Assembly: GCF_023556315.2 (NCBI RefSeq)
Contig: NZ_CP116221.1
Coordinates: 1,437,001 to 1,501,000 of the forward strand
Origin: Psychroserpens ponticola
GTDB lineage: Bacteria > Bacteroidota > Bacteroidia > Flavobacteriales > Flavobacteriaceae
Direction of reading: 5' to 3'
Length of the DNA: 64,000 nt
Positions 20,807 through 29,125 of the stretch are shown in pieces; the first letter of the stretch is position 1; every line of letters begins with the position of its first letter. The position numbers and the translations under genes were made by a program. The notes below the pieces were generated by a model, which saw nothing but the letters and a program-made list of their open reading frames with translations, searched no databases and had not been told where the DNA came from.

Positions 20807-23426
20807 AATTTTCAATTTTCACGAGGGACATTTTTGTATTATATGGTCTGTTTCCTTTAGTGTTCATTGCTCTATTAGCTTCTTCAATACTATTAAATTT
20901 GTCATAATAGATGTAATATTCACTTGTGTTAACATCATAGAAGAAGTCAACATTTGTTCTTCCAGATGCAACTACTTTCGTTACAAAGTCATCTCTTTTC
21001 TTTTTATCTGTGTGAACTGCTATTATTAAGTAGTAGCCATTTTCAACATTTTTTACATTCTTAAGAATTTGAATATTACTACTCTGTTCTTCTCCAAAAT
21101 CAAAATCTTCTTCTTTTAGTATTGTACTACTTAAAACTGTTGTTTGTTTAATGTTTTGTAATGCTGATCTATCTTGTATATAACGCTCATCTTCATTATC
21201 AAATGCTGCACGTTTAATTCTTCGTCTTCTCTCAAATTCTGTAGCGACCTTAATGTTTTCAAGTCTTACTTCTAATTGTGACTTAATTGCTATTGTTTCA
21301 GTTTGTTCTGTTTTTAGTCGTTTTAAAGTTTTTCTGTAGTGTAAATACACTTCATCGTTGTATAGGGTATCAGTTTCAAAGTTGTCATCATATAATTCTT
21401 GTAAATCATCAATCTGTTTATTTCTAGTTTCAATGATTTTATCTAAATTAGATTTGATTGTGTTTAATGCATTATTTTCTGCAGTAATACTCTTAAACGG
21501 CTTAGGTTGAACAGCAATACCTTGCTCACCTAAATCATTTTCTTCTTTTAAATCTTTAAGATCTTTGTCTTTAATTCCAACAATGTCATCAAATTGCTTT
21601 AATAAGTCATTTTGGGATTTTTTTGCATCTTCAGTTTGCTGTGTTATCGATAACAACGATTTACCAAGTTCATCTTTTGGATTTGTAATTAATGCGTCCT
21701 TAGCTTCCTGTTGCGCTTTTTGTTCTGCTAGTAATTTCGCTTGAGCATCAGCTTCTTGTTGCGCTTTTTGTTCTGCAAGTAATTTCGCTTGAGCATCAGC
21801 TTCTTGTTGCGCTTTTTGTTCTGCAAGTAATTTCGCTTGAGCATCAGCTTCTTGTTGCGCTTTTTGTTCTGCTAGTAATTTCGCTTGAGCATCAGCTTCC
21901 TGTTGCGCTTTTTGTTCTGCAAGTAATTTCGCTTGAGCATTAGCTTCCTGTTGTGCTTTTTGTTCTGCTAGTAATTTCGCTTGAGCATCAGCTTCTTGTT
22001 GTGCTTTTTGTTCTGCAAGTAATTTCGCTTGAGCATCAGCTTCTTGTTGCGCTTTTTGTTCAGCTAGTAATTTCGCTTGCGCATCAGCTTCTTGTTGCGC
22101 TTTTTGTTCTGCAAGTAATTTCGCTTGCGCATCAGCTTCTTGTTGTGCTTTTTGTTCTGCAAGTAATTTCGCTTGCGCATCAGCTTCTTGTTGTGCTTTT
22201 TGTTCTGCTAGTAATTTCGCTTGAGCATCAGCTTCTTGTTGCGCTTTTTGTTCTGCTAGTAATTTCGCTTGAGCATCAGCTTCTTGTTGCGCTTTTTGTT
22301 CTGCAAGTAATTTCGCTTGCGCATCAGCTTCTTGTTGTGCTTTTTGTTCTGCAAGTAATTTCGCTTGCGCATCAGCTTCTTGCTGCACTTTTTTCTCAGC
22401 AGCTAATTTTCGGTTTGCCTGTGCTTTTTCTTTCGTTTTTTTTGAAACTACTGGTTTTCTTTTTTTCTTCGAAATTAATCCAGCAACTTCATCACCACTA
22501 CTATAGTCGTAGTTATCTCTATTTTTAAATCTATAGGCAAGTGTAATGTCATGAGAAGGACCAAAGTCAGTTAAATCTCCAATAGCTTTTTCAAAATTGT
22601 ATTCAATAGCAATTTGAGGAGTGATGTTTATACCAGCTCCACCAGAAACTCCAAAGACAGTATTATAACCAACTTGAGCCCATATTCCTTTTGGAACGGT
22701 AAGCATTGCTTGAGCAGAAATTATAGTTTCATCTGTTTTTAATTCAGATTTTAAAAGACCAGAAAATTTAGCTTCATCAAAGAAACCTCTACTGTTTACA
22801 TAGCCTGTATACATTACATGAGCTTGAATCCCTTGTTCTGGATTGTCTTGTAATAATTCTGATGAATTAAAATTATAAACAGCTAAATTGTTAATTGAAA
22901 GTCCGATATCTATAAAAGCCAAGCCATAATTTATTCCTGGATTAATAGTAAGCAAAAAGTTTTCTGGAATATTTTGTAGTGAAGGGTCATCAACATTTGT
23001 GACTATATTTCCTGAATTGACACCACTTTTATAAGCACCAATATTTAGTCCGAAAGTAAGATTGCTTTCTCTTGCTAATCTTACATTATAAGCAAAGTTA
23101 GCAGTGCCACCAAAAGTTGTTAGAATGCCATAGTTTTGTTGAAAAAGTCCAAGTCCAGCACCAATATTTTCACCAAATCGTCCTGAATAACTCGCTAAAT
23201 ACGTGTTAGGAGCATCATCAAATTGAACCCATTCTTTCTTATTATAAAGACTAATGTATTTGTGTTGTTCTCTTACGAAGCTAAACGTAGGATTGATTAC
23301 AAAGCGATTAAAAGTTAAAGAATTTCTTACTGGTAGGCTAAGTGAGACCACTCCATCATCTTCTTGAGAATAGAACATCTGTATAGAACAGATACATAAT
23401 ACTAAAACCAAAAGATGTGTTTTCAT
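20805..23426 (-). CDS. PorP/SprF barrel fused to a repeat rod and a SPOR domain
   Basis: This 873-residue protein has four parts. After a signal peptide (1-20) comes a PorP/SprF-type outer-membrane barrel (about 25-310, with FVINPTFSFVREQHKY and VGYNTVFGVSGGAGI). Next is a basic linker (KKKRKPVVSKKTKEK), then 14 near-identical 16-residue repeats QEADAQAKLLAEQKAQ (about 346-569). A charged helical region (about 570-785) and a SPOR-like domain (about 790-873, YYLIIAVHTDKKKRDDF and YYIYYDKFNSIEEA) complete the chain. SPOR domains bind peptidoglycan lacking stem peptides. The layout suggests a barrel in the outer membrane tethered to the cell wall by a long helix. The gene starts 1 bp after the upstream stop and sits directly before the giant adhesin. 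Confidence 0.88.
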   Translation of the reverse strand: MKTHLLVLVLCICSIQMFYSQEDDGVVSLSLPVRNSLTFNRFVINPTFSFVREQHKYISLYNKKEWVQFDDAPNTYLASYSGRFGENIGAGLGLFQQNYGILTTFGGTANFAYNVRLARESNLTFGLNIGAYKSGVNSGNIVTNVDDPSLQNIPENFLLTINPGINYGLAFIDIGLSINNLAVYNFNSSELLQDNPEQGIQAHVMYTGYVNSRGFFDEAKFSGLLKSELKTDETIISAQAMLTVPKGIWAQVGYNTVFGVSGGAGINITPQIAIEYNFEKAIGDLTDFGPSHDITLAYRFKNRDNYDYSSGDEVAGLISKKKRKPVVSKKTKEKAQANRKLAAEKKVQQEADAQAKLLAEQKAQQEADAQAKLLAEQKAQQEADAQAKLLAEQKAQQEADAQAKLLAEQKAQQEADAQAKLLAEQKAQQEADAQAKLLAEQKAQQEADAQAKLLAEQKAQQEADAQAKLLAEQKAQQEADAQAKLLAEQKAQQEANAQAKLLAEQKAQQEADAQAKLLAEQKAQQEADAQAKLLAEQKAQQEADAQAKLLAEQKAQQEADAQAKLLAEQKAQQEAKDALITNPKDELGKSLLSITQQTEDAKKSQNDLLKQFDDIVGIKDKDLKDLKEENDLGEQGIAVQPKPFKSITAENNALNTIKSNLDKIIETRNKQIDDLQELYDDNFETDTLYNDEVYLHYRKTLKRLKTEQTETIAIKSQLEVRLENIKVATEFERRRRIKRAAFDNEDERYIQDRSALQNIKQTTVLSSTILKEEDFDFGEEQSSNIQILKNVKNVENGYYLIIAVHTDKKKRDDFVTKVVASGRTNVDFFYDVNTSEYYIYYDKFNSIEEANRAMNTKGNRPYNTKMSLVKIEN
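21711..22382 (-). repeat. 14 tandem copies of a 48-bp coding repeat
   Basis: Fourteen head-to-tail 48-bp units encode QEADAQAKLLAEQKAQ. Units differ by only a few, mostly silent, bases (for example GCTAGTAAT against GCAAGTAAT on the plus strand); the tenth unit in protein order has Asn for Asp. There are no spacers, so it is not a CRISPR array. Such uniform repeats are prone to change in copy number in steps of 16 residues. Confidence 0.97.
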
Positions 23427-23427
23427 A

Positions 23428-24891
23428 TTATCTTACTACTGTTATTGAGCCTTTTTTAGTTTCATTGCCTGATGTGGTGATCACATAGTAAAACACTTGG
23501 TTTATGTTAGTCAGATTTAATTCATTTTCTGGCCAGTTATTGAGATAGTTATCGGTTTGCAAAACGATTTTCCCTCTATTGGTCATTATTAATACGTTAG
23601 TGTCAGTTCCGTTGACATATTTTGTTGGAATAATCCAAGTGTCATTAGATCCATCTCCATTAGGACTTACAACATTTGGTATCTTTTCTACATCTGGAAA
23701 AGGGTCAAAAGCTTCGTTAACTTCGAATGTGAATTCTTTAGAAGCAATACAACCCGAAGTTTCACTTACAATTACTTTATAGCTACCAAATTCAGTTACT
23801 TCAAAATTATCTACAGTCGCATCAGAAATTATAGTGTCATTTAAATACCATTTAAATTCTGGAGAATTAGCTGTTGTTATTAAGTATACTGAAAGGCTTT
23901 CATCTTCTTCAATAATGTTGTCTTCTGTGACATTAATTGTAGCATCAAATAATTCGCTTACTAGTTCAATTGCGCCAGTAGCAGAACAATTTCCTAAATC
24001 CACTTGAACAGCATAGGTTCCAGATTCATTAGTTTCATACATTTGGTTTGTTGCTTCAGGAATTACGGCTCCATTTTTAAACCATTGGTAACTATTTCCT
24101 GTTAAGGTTGTTAAAGTGGTATAACCAGAACCAGGACAGAATGGGTTTCCTAAGCTAGATACAATTTCTGCATTAGCATTGCCTGAAGATACTTCAGTAA
24201 CTGTAACGCGATTTGAAAAAGAATTAGACGTACAAGTTCCATAATTTGTTTCAACAAAATAAGTGCCTTCTTCATTGACTGATAATGTAGTACCTTCAGT
24301 AACAAAAATAGATGTTGTTGGACCAGTTTCTTTGTACCAATTATATGTTAGCGACGGATAATTAAGAGGAGAATCATTTGAGCCTGAACCAGGATTATCT
24401 ATAGTTAAAAGATAATTTCCACCAGAACAATACGCTGCAGTTTCTACTAGATTATTTATAGTAAATGGTGCATCTTGAATTTTATAATAGGCAGCAAAAG
24501 CCATTGAGTTTGAACTTGTAGCTGCTGGAGCACTACTTTTAATTCTTATTTTAAAATTTTCACCAGATGTTGTTTCTGGTAAAGAGAAATTTAATGTTGC
24601 AGGCGAAGTTGTAACACTTCCAGGATTTGATGTATAAAGTAGAGTTGGGTTTGAAAAATCACCATCAGCATCAGACATTTCTATCGTAAACTGATTAGAT
24701 GCGTTTAATGAGCTTGTCGGAGAAAACACAAAAGTTGTACTATATGAATTAAATGATTCACTTGCACATGCTTGACTAAAGCCTAAGTTAGGCGTTCCTA
24801 TAACTATTTGCGCATTTAATTGTTCTTGGGTAAAAAGGACAAAAAAGCATAATGCAATATATAGTTTATATGCAATTTTAGTAGTGTACAT
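23428..24891 (-). CDS. Secreted Ig/PKD-like protein with type B T9SS sorting domain
   Basis: The 487-residue product has a signal peptide (about 1-28) and several Ig/PKD-like modules with paired cysteines and conserved tryptophans (TYNWYKETG, YQWFKNGAVIPEATN, EFKWYLND). Its C-terminal sorting domain starts with NVVSPNGDGSNDTWIIP and ends KGSITVVR, the type B form used by gliding-motility cargo. It should be exported across the outer membrane by T9SS and may be held at the surface. Its stop lies 1 bp before the ATG of the PorP-SPOR gene, so translation is probably coupled. It may be a smaller adhesin or a structural partner of the giant protein. Confidence 0.9.
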   Translation of the reverse strand: MYTTKIAYKLYIALCFFVLFTQEQLNAQIVIGTPNLGFSQACASESFNSYSTTFVFSPTSSLNASNQFTIEMSDADGDFSNPTLLYTSNPGSVTTSPATLNFSLPETTSGENFKIRIKSSAPAATSSNSMAFAAYYKIQDAPFTINNLVETAAYCSGGNYLLTIDNPGSGSNDSPLNYPSLTYNWYKETGPTTSIFVTEGTTLSVNEEGTYFVETNYGTCTSNSFSNRVTVTEVSSGNANAEIVSSLGNPFCPGSGYTTLTTLTGNSYQWFKNGAVIPEATNQMYETNESGTYAVQVDLGNCSATGAIELVSELFDATINVTEDNIIEEDESLSVYLITTANSPEFKWYLNDTIISDATVDNFEVTEFGSYKVIVSETSGCIASKEFTFEVNEAFDPFPDVEKIPNVVSPNGDGSNDTWIIPTKYVNGTDTNVLIMTNRGKIVLQTDNYLNNWPENELNLTNINQVFYYVITTSGNETKKGSITVVR

Positions 24892-24942
24892 TTTAGGGCT
24901 GTAATTTTCTATTCAATAAGCTTTTTGTGAATTATATGATTA

Positions 24943-26247
24943 TTAGTCATTATCATCATTCGCGGCAAAGATTCTATTAATTCTTAATCTGAAATCTGGA
25001 CGTTTTGAATTTTTTAAATCAATAAATGTTTCAGAATCTGGACCTTTAGAGTATACATTATTAAACGCTCTATTTCCATACCAGTTTTCTAAATCCTCAT
25101 TATTCGTTTTATATTTAATATAGATGTTACCTTTACAATTATTGAAATAAGTTCTTGTAAATCCGATTTTTTCTAAGCTTTCACTGTTTATTTTAATCTT
25201 GTTATCTAAGATTACTGCAGGATTGAAACCTGAAATCACACTGTTATCAATTGTAAATGATGTATCTTCTCCAATGTAGATGGCTTCGTTAACTAAGCCA
25301 ATTTTTATATCGTAATCAAGATCATCACTAATATTTACCAATGTTAAGTTTTCAGCTTGAACACTAGTTTGGTTTTTAGAAAAATCAATATCTTCTTTTT
25401 TATCATATGCTATTGTATTGATGCATCTTGACACTTCTGAACCAGAAGCATAAGGAGATCTAATTGCTAAAGAGTTTGAAATATTACATTGTGCACCATA
25501 ATTGAATTCGTAATCATTGATATTAGATTTGTATGATACTAACTTCTCTAAGTTAACATCTCCTCCCAAAATATTAAATGAATTCCCTTCACAATAACTT
25601 ATCATGATGTTTTCTATAATTGTTTGTTGCCCAACACCAGCTAAGGTTAAACCATTAAAATAACCATATTGTTTTGTTCTTTTTCCAGCGAATTCAATTC
25701 TTACATACTTTAAGATTCCTGAATAACTATCTGTGTTATTACCACCATAGCTTATATGTTTTGCTGAAGCAGATTGTAACCCGAAATTTAAAGTATCTTC
25801 ATTTCCAAATTTATTAGTTGGTGCGTCGCCAAGTATAAAAAGTCCGCCCCAATCACCAGGTTTTTTAAGACTTCTTCCAGATGTAAATACAATTGGGTCT
25901 GTAGGTGTGCCATTAGCAATTATTTTAGATCCATTGCTTATTGTAAGAGAGCCTTTAGTCTCAAAATCACCAATAATGACTGTACCAGGTTCTATAGTTA
26001 ATGTTGTGCTATCAGTTACAAACACATCACCTAAAAGCAAATAGGTATCTGCTTTATATAATTTTGTGTCTCTGGTAATATTTCCACTAAGGATTTGAGT
26101 AGGTGTACCATGATCAACTTTGTTTGGTTTAAACTCAGTCCAAGGGTTTAGCCAATTATCATAGCCAATTATTCCTTTTTCTTGCTGAGCAAAAACATTG
26201 CTATACACTAATAAGAACAAAAGTGTAATTTGAGTAATTTTTTTCAT
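24943..26247 (-). CDS. Secreted beta-helix protein, first gene of the adhesin operon
   Basis: The chosen start gives 434 residues beginning MKKITQITLL with a signal peptide ending VFAQ; an ATG five codons upstream (26262) is possible. The body has the repetitive pattern of a right-handed parallel beta-helix seen in many Bacteroidetes exoproteins: DTYLLLGDVFVTDSTTLTIEPG, then GSLTISNGSKIIANGTPTD and GDWGGLFILGDAP. It ends RIFAANDDND with no recognisable T9SS sorting domain, so it may stay in the periplasm or use another partner. Function is unknown. It is 51 bp upstream of the type B cargo gene and is preceded by a consensus promoter. Confidence 0.85.
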   Translation of the reverse strand: MKKITQITLLFLLVYSNVFAQQEKGIIGYDNWLNPWTEFKPNKVDHGTPTQILSGNITRDTKLYKADTYLLLGDVFVTDSTTLTIEPGTVIIGDFETKGSLTISNGSKIIANGTPTDPIVFTSGRSLKKPGDWGGLFILGDAPTNKFGNEDTLNFGLQSASAKHISYGGNNTDSYSGILKYVRIEFAGKRTKQYGYFNGLTLAGVGQQTIIENIMISYCEGNSFNILGGDVNLEKLVSYKSNINDYEFNYGAQCNISNSLAIRSPYASGSEVSRCINTIAYDKKEDIDFSKNQTSVQAENLTLVNISDDLDYDIKIGLVNEAIYIGEDTSFTIDNSVISGFNPAVILDNKIKINSESLEKIGFTRTYFNNCKGNIYIKYKTNNEDLENWYGNRAFNNVYSKGPDSETFIDLKNSKRPDFRLRINRIFAANDDND

Positions 26248-26272
26248 AGTGGTTAAATTCATTTAGTTTAGA

Positions 26273-26305
26273 TAAGTGGGCACTTAAATATATGTCCAAA
26301 CATAT
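26273..26305. promoter_or_regulatory. Two adjacent palindromes at the adhesin-operon promoter
   Basis: TAAGTG-GG-CACTTA (26273-26286) and ATATGT-CCAA-ACATAT (26290-26305) both have perfect 6-bp arms. The second covers most of the -7 box and the first lies at about the transcription start, positions typical of repressor operators. No regulator can be named. Confidence 0.45.
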
Positions 26306-26328
26306 GATTAATACTTATGAAATGCAAA
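26297..26328 (-). promoter_or_regulatory. Promoter of the T9SS adhesin operon
   Basis: Read on the minus strand, TTTG (26328-26325), a 20-bp spacer and TATGTTTG (26304-26297) match the Bacteroidetes -33/-7 consensus. The predicted start near 26290 leaves a leader of about 28-43 nt. Confidence 0.7.
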
Positions 26329-26463
26329 TAATATCGACGAAATGCAGTATTTTGATATTTTAAAAGGAATTTTCTTACAATATTATATTATTTGTGAGTT
26401 TGTAATTCATTATTTGTAAGCGATCTTAAATTTTGTAGTTTACAAATAGGAAATAGATTGCAT

Positions 26464-26492
26464 AAAAAAACCTCAACATATTCGTTGAGGTT
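26464..26492 (-). terminator. Intrinsic terminator after the 156-residue gene
   Basis: On the minus strand AACCTCAAC (26492-26484) pairs with GTTGAGGTT (26477-26469) around a 6-nt loop, followed by seven T. Confidence 0.9.
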
Positions 26493-26522
26493 AAATTTTA
26501 AACTAATTTAATACTAGTATAC

Positions 26523-26993
26523 TTAGTCAGTTTTATAATCATTATAAGTATGTAATGATTTTAGAGTTTCTTCATAAAAAAGAATTGCTGCAATAAGATC
26601 TCTCGTATCAGAATACGGTAAAATTGTTTTCTGAAATTCAATAGTACTATCAAAGTAACTAACTGAAGCGTCAACATTGTTCTCCAATGCTTTTTTATTT
26701 TCCTTAGTGTCAGGAATGCCTAAATCTGACATCGTAATACCAGGCTTGGTAGCAAAAGCAATATTTGGTAGTATATTTACAATAACTTTTATACGTTCAG
26801 TATATAAGCCAAGTAGTTCTCCTTTTGACATTCGGTCTAATTCATCATGGTTATGGTATTTTGAAATGTTAACCTTGCCAGTAATGATATTCATTGATGT
26901 ATTCTTTTTCTTAGATGCCGCTTTTTTTTGAGCGAAACCAATACCTGTAATCAGGAAAAAAGTTAGGATTAATAAAGTAGATTTTGTTCTCAT
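26523..26993 (-). CDS. Small secreted protein of unknown function
   Basis: This 156-residue protein has a signal peptide (about 1-21, ending GFAQ) and a lysine-rich linker (KKAASKKKN). The rest is mostly helical, with ISKYHNHDELDRMSKGELLGLYTERI and a C-terminal IAAILFYEETLKSLHTYND. I do not recognise the family. It is a single-gene unit with a consensus promoter and a terminator, and lies just upstream of the adhesin operon in the same direction without being part of it. Confidence 0.75.
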   Translation of the reverse strand: MRTKSTLLILTFFLITGIGFAQKKAASKKKNTSMNIITGKVNISKYHNHDELDRMSKGELLGLYTERIKVIVNILPNIAFATKPGITMSDLGIPDTKENKKALENNVDASVSYFDSTIEFQKTILPYSDTRDLIAAILFYEETLKSLHTYNDYKTD

Positions 26994-27023
26994 TTTTTGA
27001 GTTTTTAGTTAATCTGGGTGAAG

Positions 27024-27053
27024 CAAATTTATACATTTTATTAAAAAAAACAA
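27024..27053 (-). promoter_or_regulatory. Consensus promoter of the 156-residue gene
   Basis: Read on the minus strand, TTG (27053-27051), a 19-bp spacer and TAAATTTG (27031-27024) match the Flavobacterium consensus exactly, giving a start about 24 nt before the ATG. Confidence 0.8.
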
Positions 27054-27430
27054 CTTAATTCTAATATTTTTTGAATATTTTTCAACATATGAAATGCATA
27101 TTTCTTAGATAAAGTGCGTTTTTACTAGATTAAAAGCATTTTTTTACGATGAAATACTTTTGGGCGTTTTACATCTTTTAAATAGAAGTTTTTTGACTTT
27201 TTTTCAAATTGCTTAGATGTTTTGCACGAATTTTTTAATAAAAATAAGATTGTGATTTACACTTTTTAGGTCTTTAAATGATGTATGTAAATCATGAAAC
27301 CACATGTATTTAATCGTTAGAATTTACATAACGCTTCGTTTTGTCGTACTATTTATACGCTAATTCGATTTTATTAAGTATTTGGATATAAATCATTGAA
27401 ATTTGATGTAACCCAAAATGCTTATTCACA
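27054..27430. other. AT-rich intergenic region without a recognised gene
   Basis: Between the divergent genes at 26993 and 27431 this stretch is AT-rich with homopolymer runs. I see no open frame, RNA gene or strong hairpin. It must hold the promoter for the gene at 27431, but no clear -7 box was found. Confidence 0.6.
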
Positions 27431-28048
27431 ATGAAATACCTATTCTCTTTTTTTTGCATTGCTTTTTTTAGTAGTACTATCTATTCAATTAGTGCTCAAA
27501 ACTCTATTGATAATTCTCAAGATTTTTTAAATAGAAGTCCTATATATGATTATTCAGAACTTCAATTGAATAATACAGATACGATTCCTGGTTTTGATTC
27601 AAAATTAAATAAGCTTAAAATCACAGGAACTATATATAAAAGTGATGGTATTACTCCAGCGAAAGATGTTATTCTATATATAGATCAAGCTGATGAAAAT
27701 GGTGATTTCGATTTAAGATATACAAATGAGAAACGTTATGTGCACAATAGAGGTTGGATAAAGACTGATATTGATGGAACTTATACTTTTTACACGTATA
27801 TTCCTGGTAATGATAGACGTTACAATCAAATGCAACAACTATTCCCAATAGTAAAAGAACCTTCTAAAGATGCGTATGAGATTGCGTCATTTCTATTTGA
27901 TGACGATCCGTTTTTAACAAAAATGTGTCGTAAAAGAATGGCTAAAAAAGGAGATCCTTCAAGAATTTTGAAGCTTAAAAATGTAGATGGAATAAAGGTT
28001 GTTCAGAAGAATATTGTCCTTAGTTCAGATTTAGATAATACAAAATAA
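27431..28048 (+). CDS. Secreted intradiol-dioxygenase-fold protein without obvious metal ligands
   Basis: The 205-residue product has a signal peptide (about 1-23, ending ISAQ). The mature part reads like the beta-sandwich of intradiol ring-cleavage dioxygenases and related carboxypeptidase-regulatory domains: TGTIYKSDGITPAKDVILYI, RGWIKTDIDGTYTFYTYIPG, LFPIVKEPSKDAYEIASFLFDDDPFL. At the place where related Bacteroidetes proteins, as I remember them, have a HIHPIVKEP-like ligand motif, this one has LFPIVKEP. Iron binding is therefore doubtful and a structural or ligand-binding role is more likely. It converges on the M23 gene with only 2 bp between stop codons. Confidence 0.7.
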   Translation: MKYLFSFFCIAFFSSTIYSISAQNSIDNSQDFLNRSPIYDYSELQLNNTDTIPGFDSKLNKLKITGTIYKSDGITPAKDVILYIDQADENGDFDLRYTNEKRYVHNRGWIKTDIDGTYTFYTYIPGNDRRYNQMQQLFPIVKEPSKDAYEIASFLFDDDPFLTKMCRKRMAKKGDPSRILKLKNVDGIKVVQKNIVLSSDLDNTK

Positions 28049-28050
28049 CA

Positions 28051-28959
28051 CTATTTTTCAATTACCAATTTCTGACCAGGTTTAATCACAGAATTTTTGC
28101 TAATTGCATTTGTTTTACAAATTGCTGCTATGGTAACGTTGTTTCTTTTAGAGATGCGTGATAGAGTATCACCACGTTTCACGACATAAATTTTCTTTTG
28201 CTTTTTTAAGCTAGTGATGGCTTCCTCTTCAGACAATAATGGAGTTATTTTACTCTGTCGTTTTGAGTTGTGTACATAAGGACGTGTCCATTGTTGAGTA
28301 ATCCAAATTTCATTTGCTCTTATAGAATTTGTTTCATTAAATTCAAATAAATATTCAGGATTTATAGAAATACCCTTATAGTTTATAACAAGATGCAGAT
28401 GACTTCCTCTTGCATTTCCAGACACGCCACCTTTACCAATATATTGTCCTTTTTTTATAGAATCATTTTCTTTAGCACCATACTTAGATAAATGTGCGTA
28501 CACAGTTTCTAAACCATTATAATGTCTAATAACTACAGTTTTTCCATGACCTCTAGAGTATCTAGACATTCGTACTATACCATCAAACATAGCAAACAAG
28601 CTATCACCTGTAATTAAATCGATATCGATGCCCTTATGAGCTCGACCTCTTCGCCAACCATAGCGAGAAGTGATTACTTTGTTCTTACCTATTGGTGAAG
28701 CGTAAGTAGAATCCTTAAACTCCAATTGTAATGGAAACATTACTAATTCATTTTTAAATGGATTGTATACAGTGTGATTCCAATACTCAGCCTTAATATC
28801 GATTGGTGTAATGGTGTCAGATTTAATAGTTATATCTGTAGAGTCTGCTTTTTTTATAACCTCAAAATCTAAGCGATCTACAATATTTAGATCAGGATTT
28901 TTTTGGCTGTAAACACTTAAAACTATTGCAGTTAGAAGATACTTAAAAAGTGATTTCAT
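28051..28959 (-). CDS. M23 peptidoglycan endopeptidase with LysM domain
   Basis: The 302-residue secreted enzyme has a short signal peptide (about 1-18). Its LytM/M23 domain (about 90-215) shows the zinc ligands complete: His108 and Asp112 in HKGID, the HL dipeptide at His156, and HLH at 187-189. A LysM domain fills about 258-302 (YVVKRGDTLSRISKRNNV ending KPGQKLVIEK). M23 enzymes cut cross-link peptides in peptidoglycan and LysM binds the glycan, so a role in wall growth or daughter-cell separation is likely. It is transcribed away from the M13 peptidase gene. Confidence 0.94.
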   Translation of the reverse strand: MKSLFKYLLTAIVLSVYSQKNPDLNIVDRLDFEVIKKADSTDITIKSDTITPIDIKAEYWNHTVYNPFKNELVMFPLQLEFKDSTYASPIGKNKVITSRYGWRRGRAHKGIDIDLITGDSLFAMFDGIVRMSRYSRGHGKTVVIRHYNGLETVYAHLSKYGAKENDSIKKGQYIGKGGVSGNARGSHLHLVINYKGISINPEYLFEFNETNSIRANEIWITQQWTRPYVHNSKRQSKITPLLSEEEAITSLKKQKKIYVVKRGDTLSRISKRNNVTIAAICKTNAISKNSVIKPGQKLVIEK

Positions 28960-29125
28960 AAACTAAAAATAAAAAACGCTAATTTTTTCGAATGCCGAAT
29001 ATAAAAAATTAAAACGAAACTTTTTGTTAATGCATTATGAATTGTGATTATAAATGAAGCATGAAATGAAAATTATACCTATGGATTATAAAACCATATC
29101 TTTGATAAATAAAATATTAAATATC

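Noticed and set aside
21711-22382. Regular 48-bp repeats that could suggest a CRISPR array or satellite
   Set aside because: There are no spacers between units, and the repeat is in frame within a long coding region with intact domains on both sides.
21953-22528. Long plus-strand frame over the repeat region
   Set aside because: It is the antisense of the 48-bp repeats; a repeat without stops on one strand easily leaves the other open. The product is a low-complexity Leu/Val/Gln chain with no start context.
26994-27430. Search for a small RNA or tRNA in the longest gene-free stretch
   Set aside because: No cloverleaf, terminator pair or conserved motif was seen; only the minus-strand promoter at 27024-27053 could be supported.
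29054-29125. N-terminal extension of the M13 peptidase
   Set aside because: A clean lipoprotein signal starts at 29126, and the extension would prevent its recognition.
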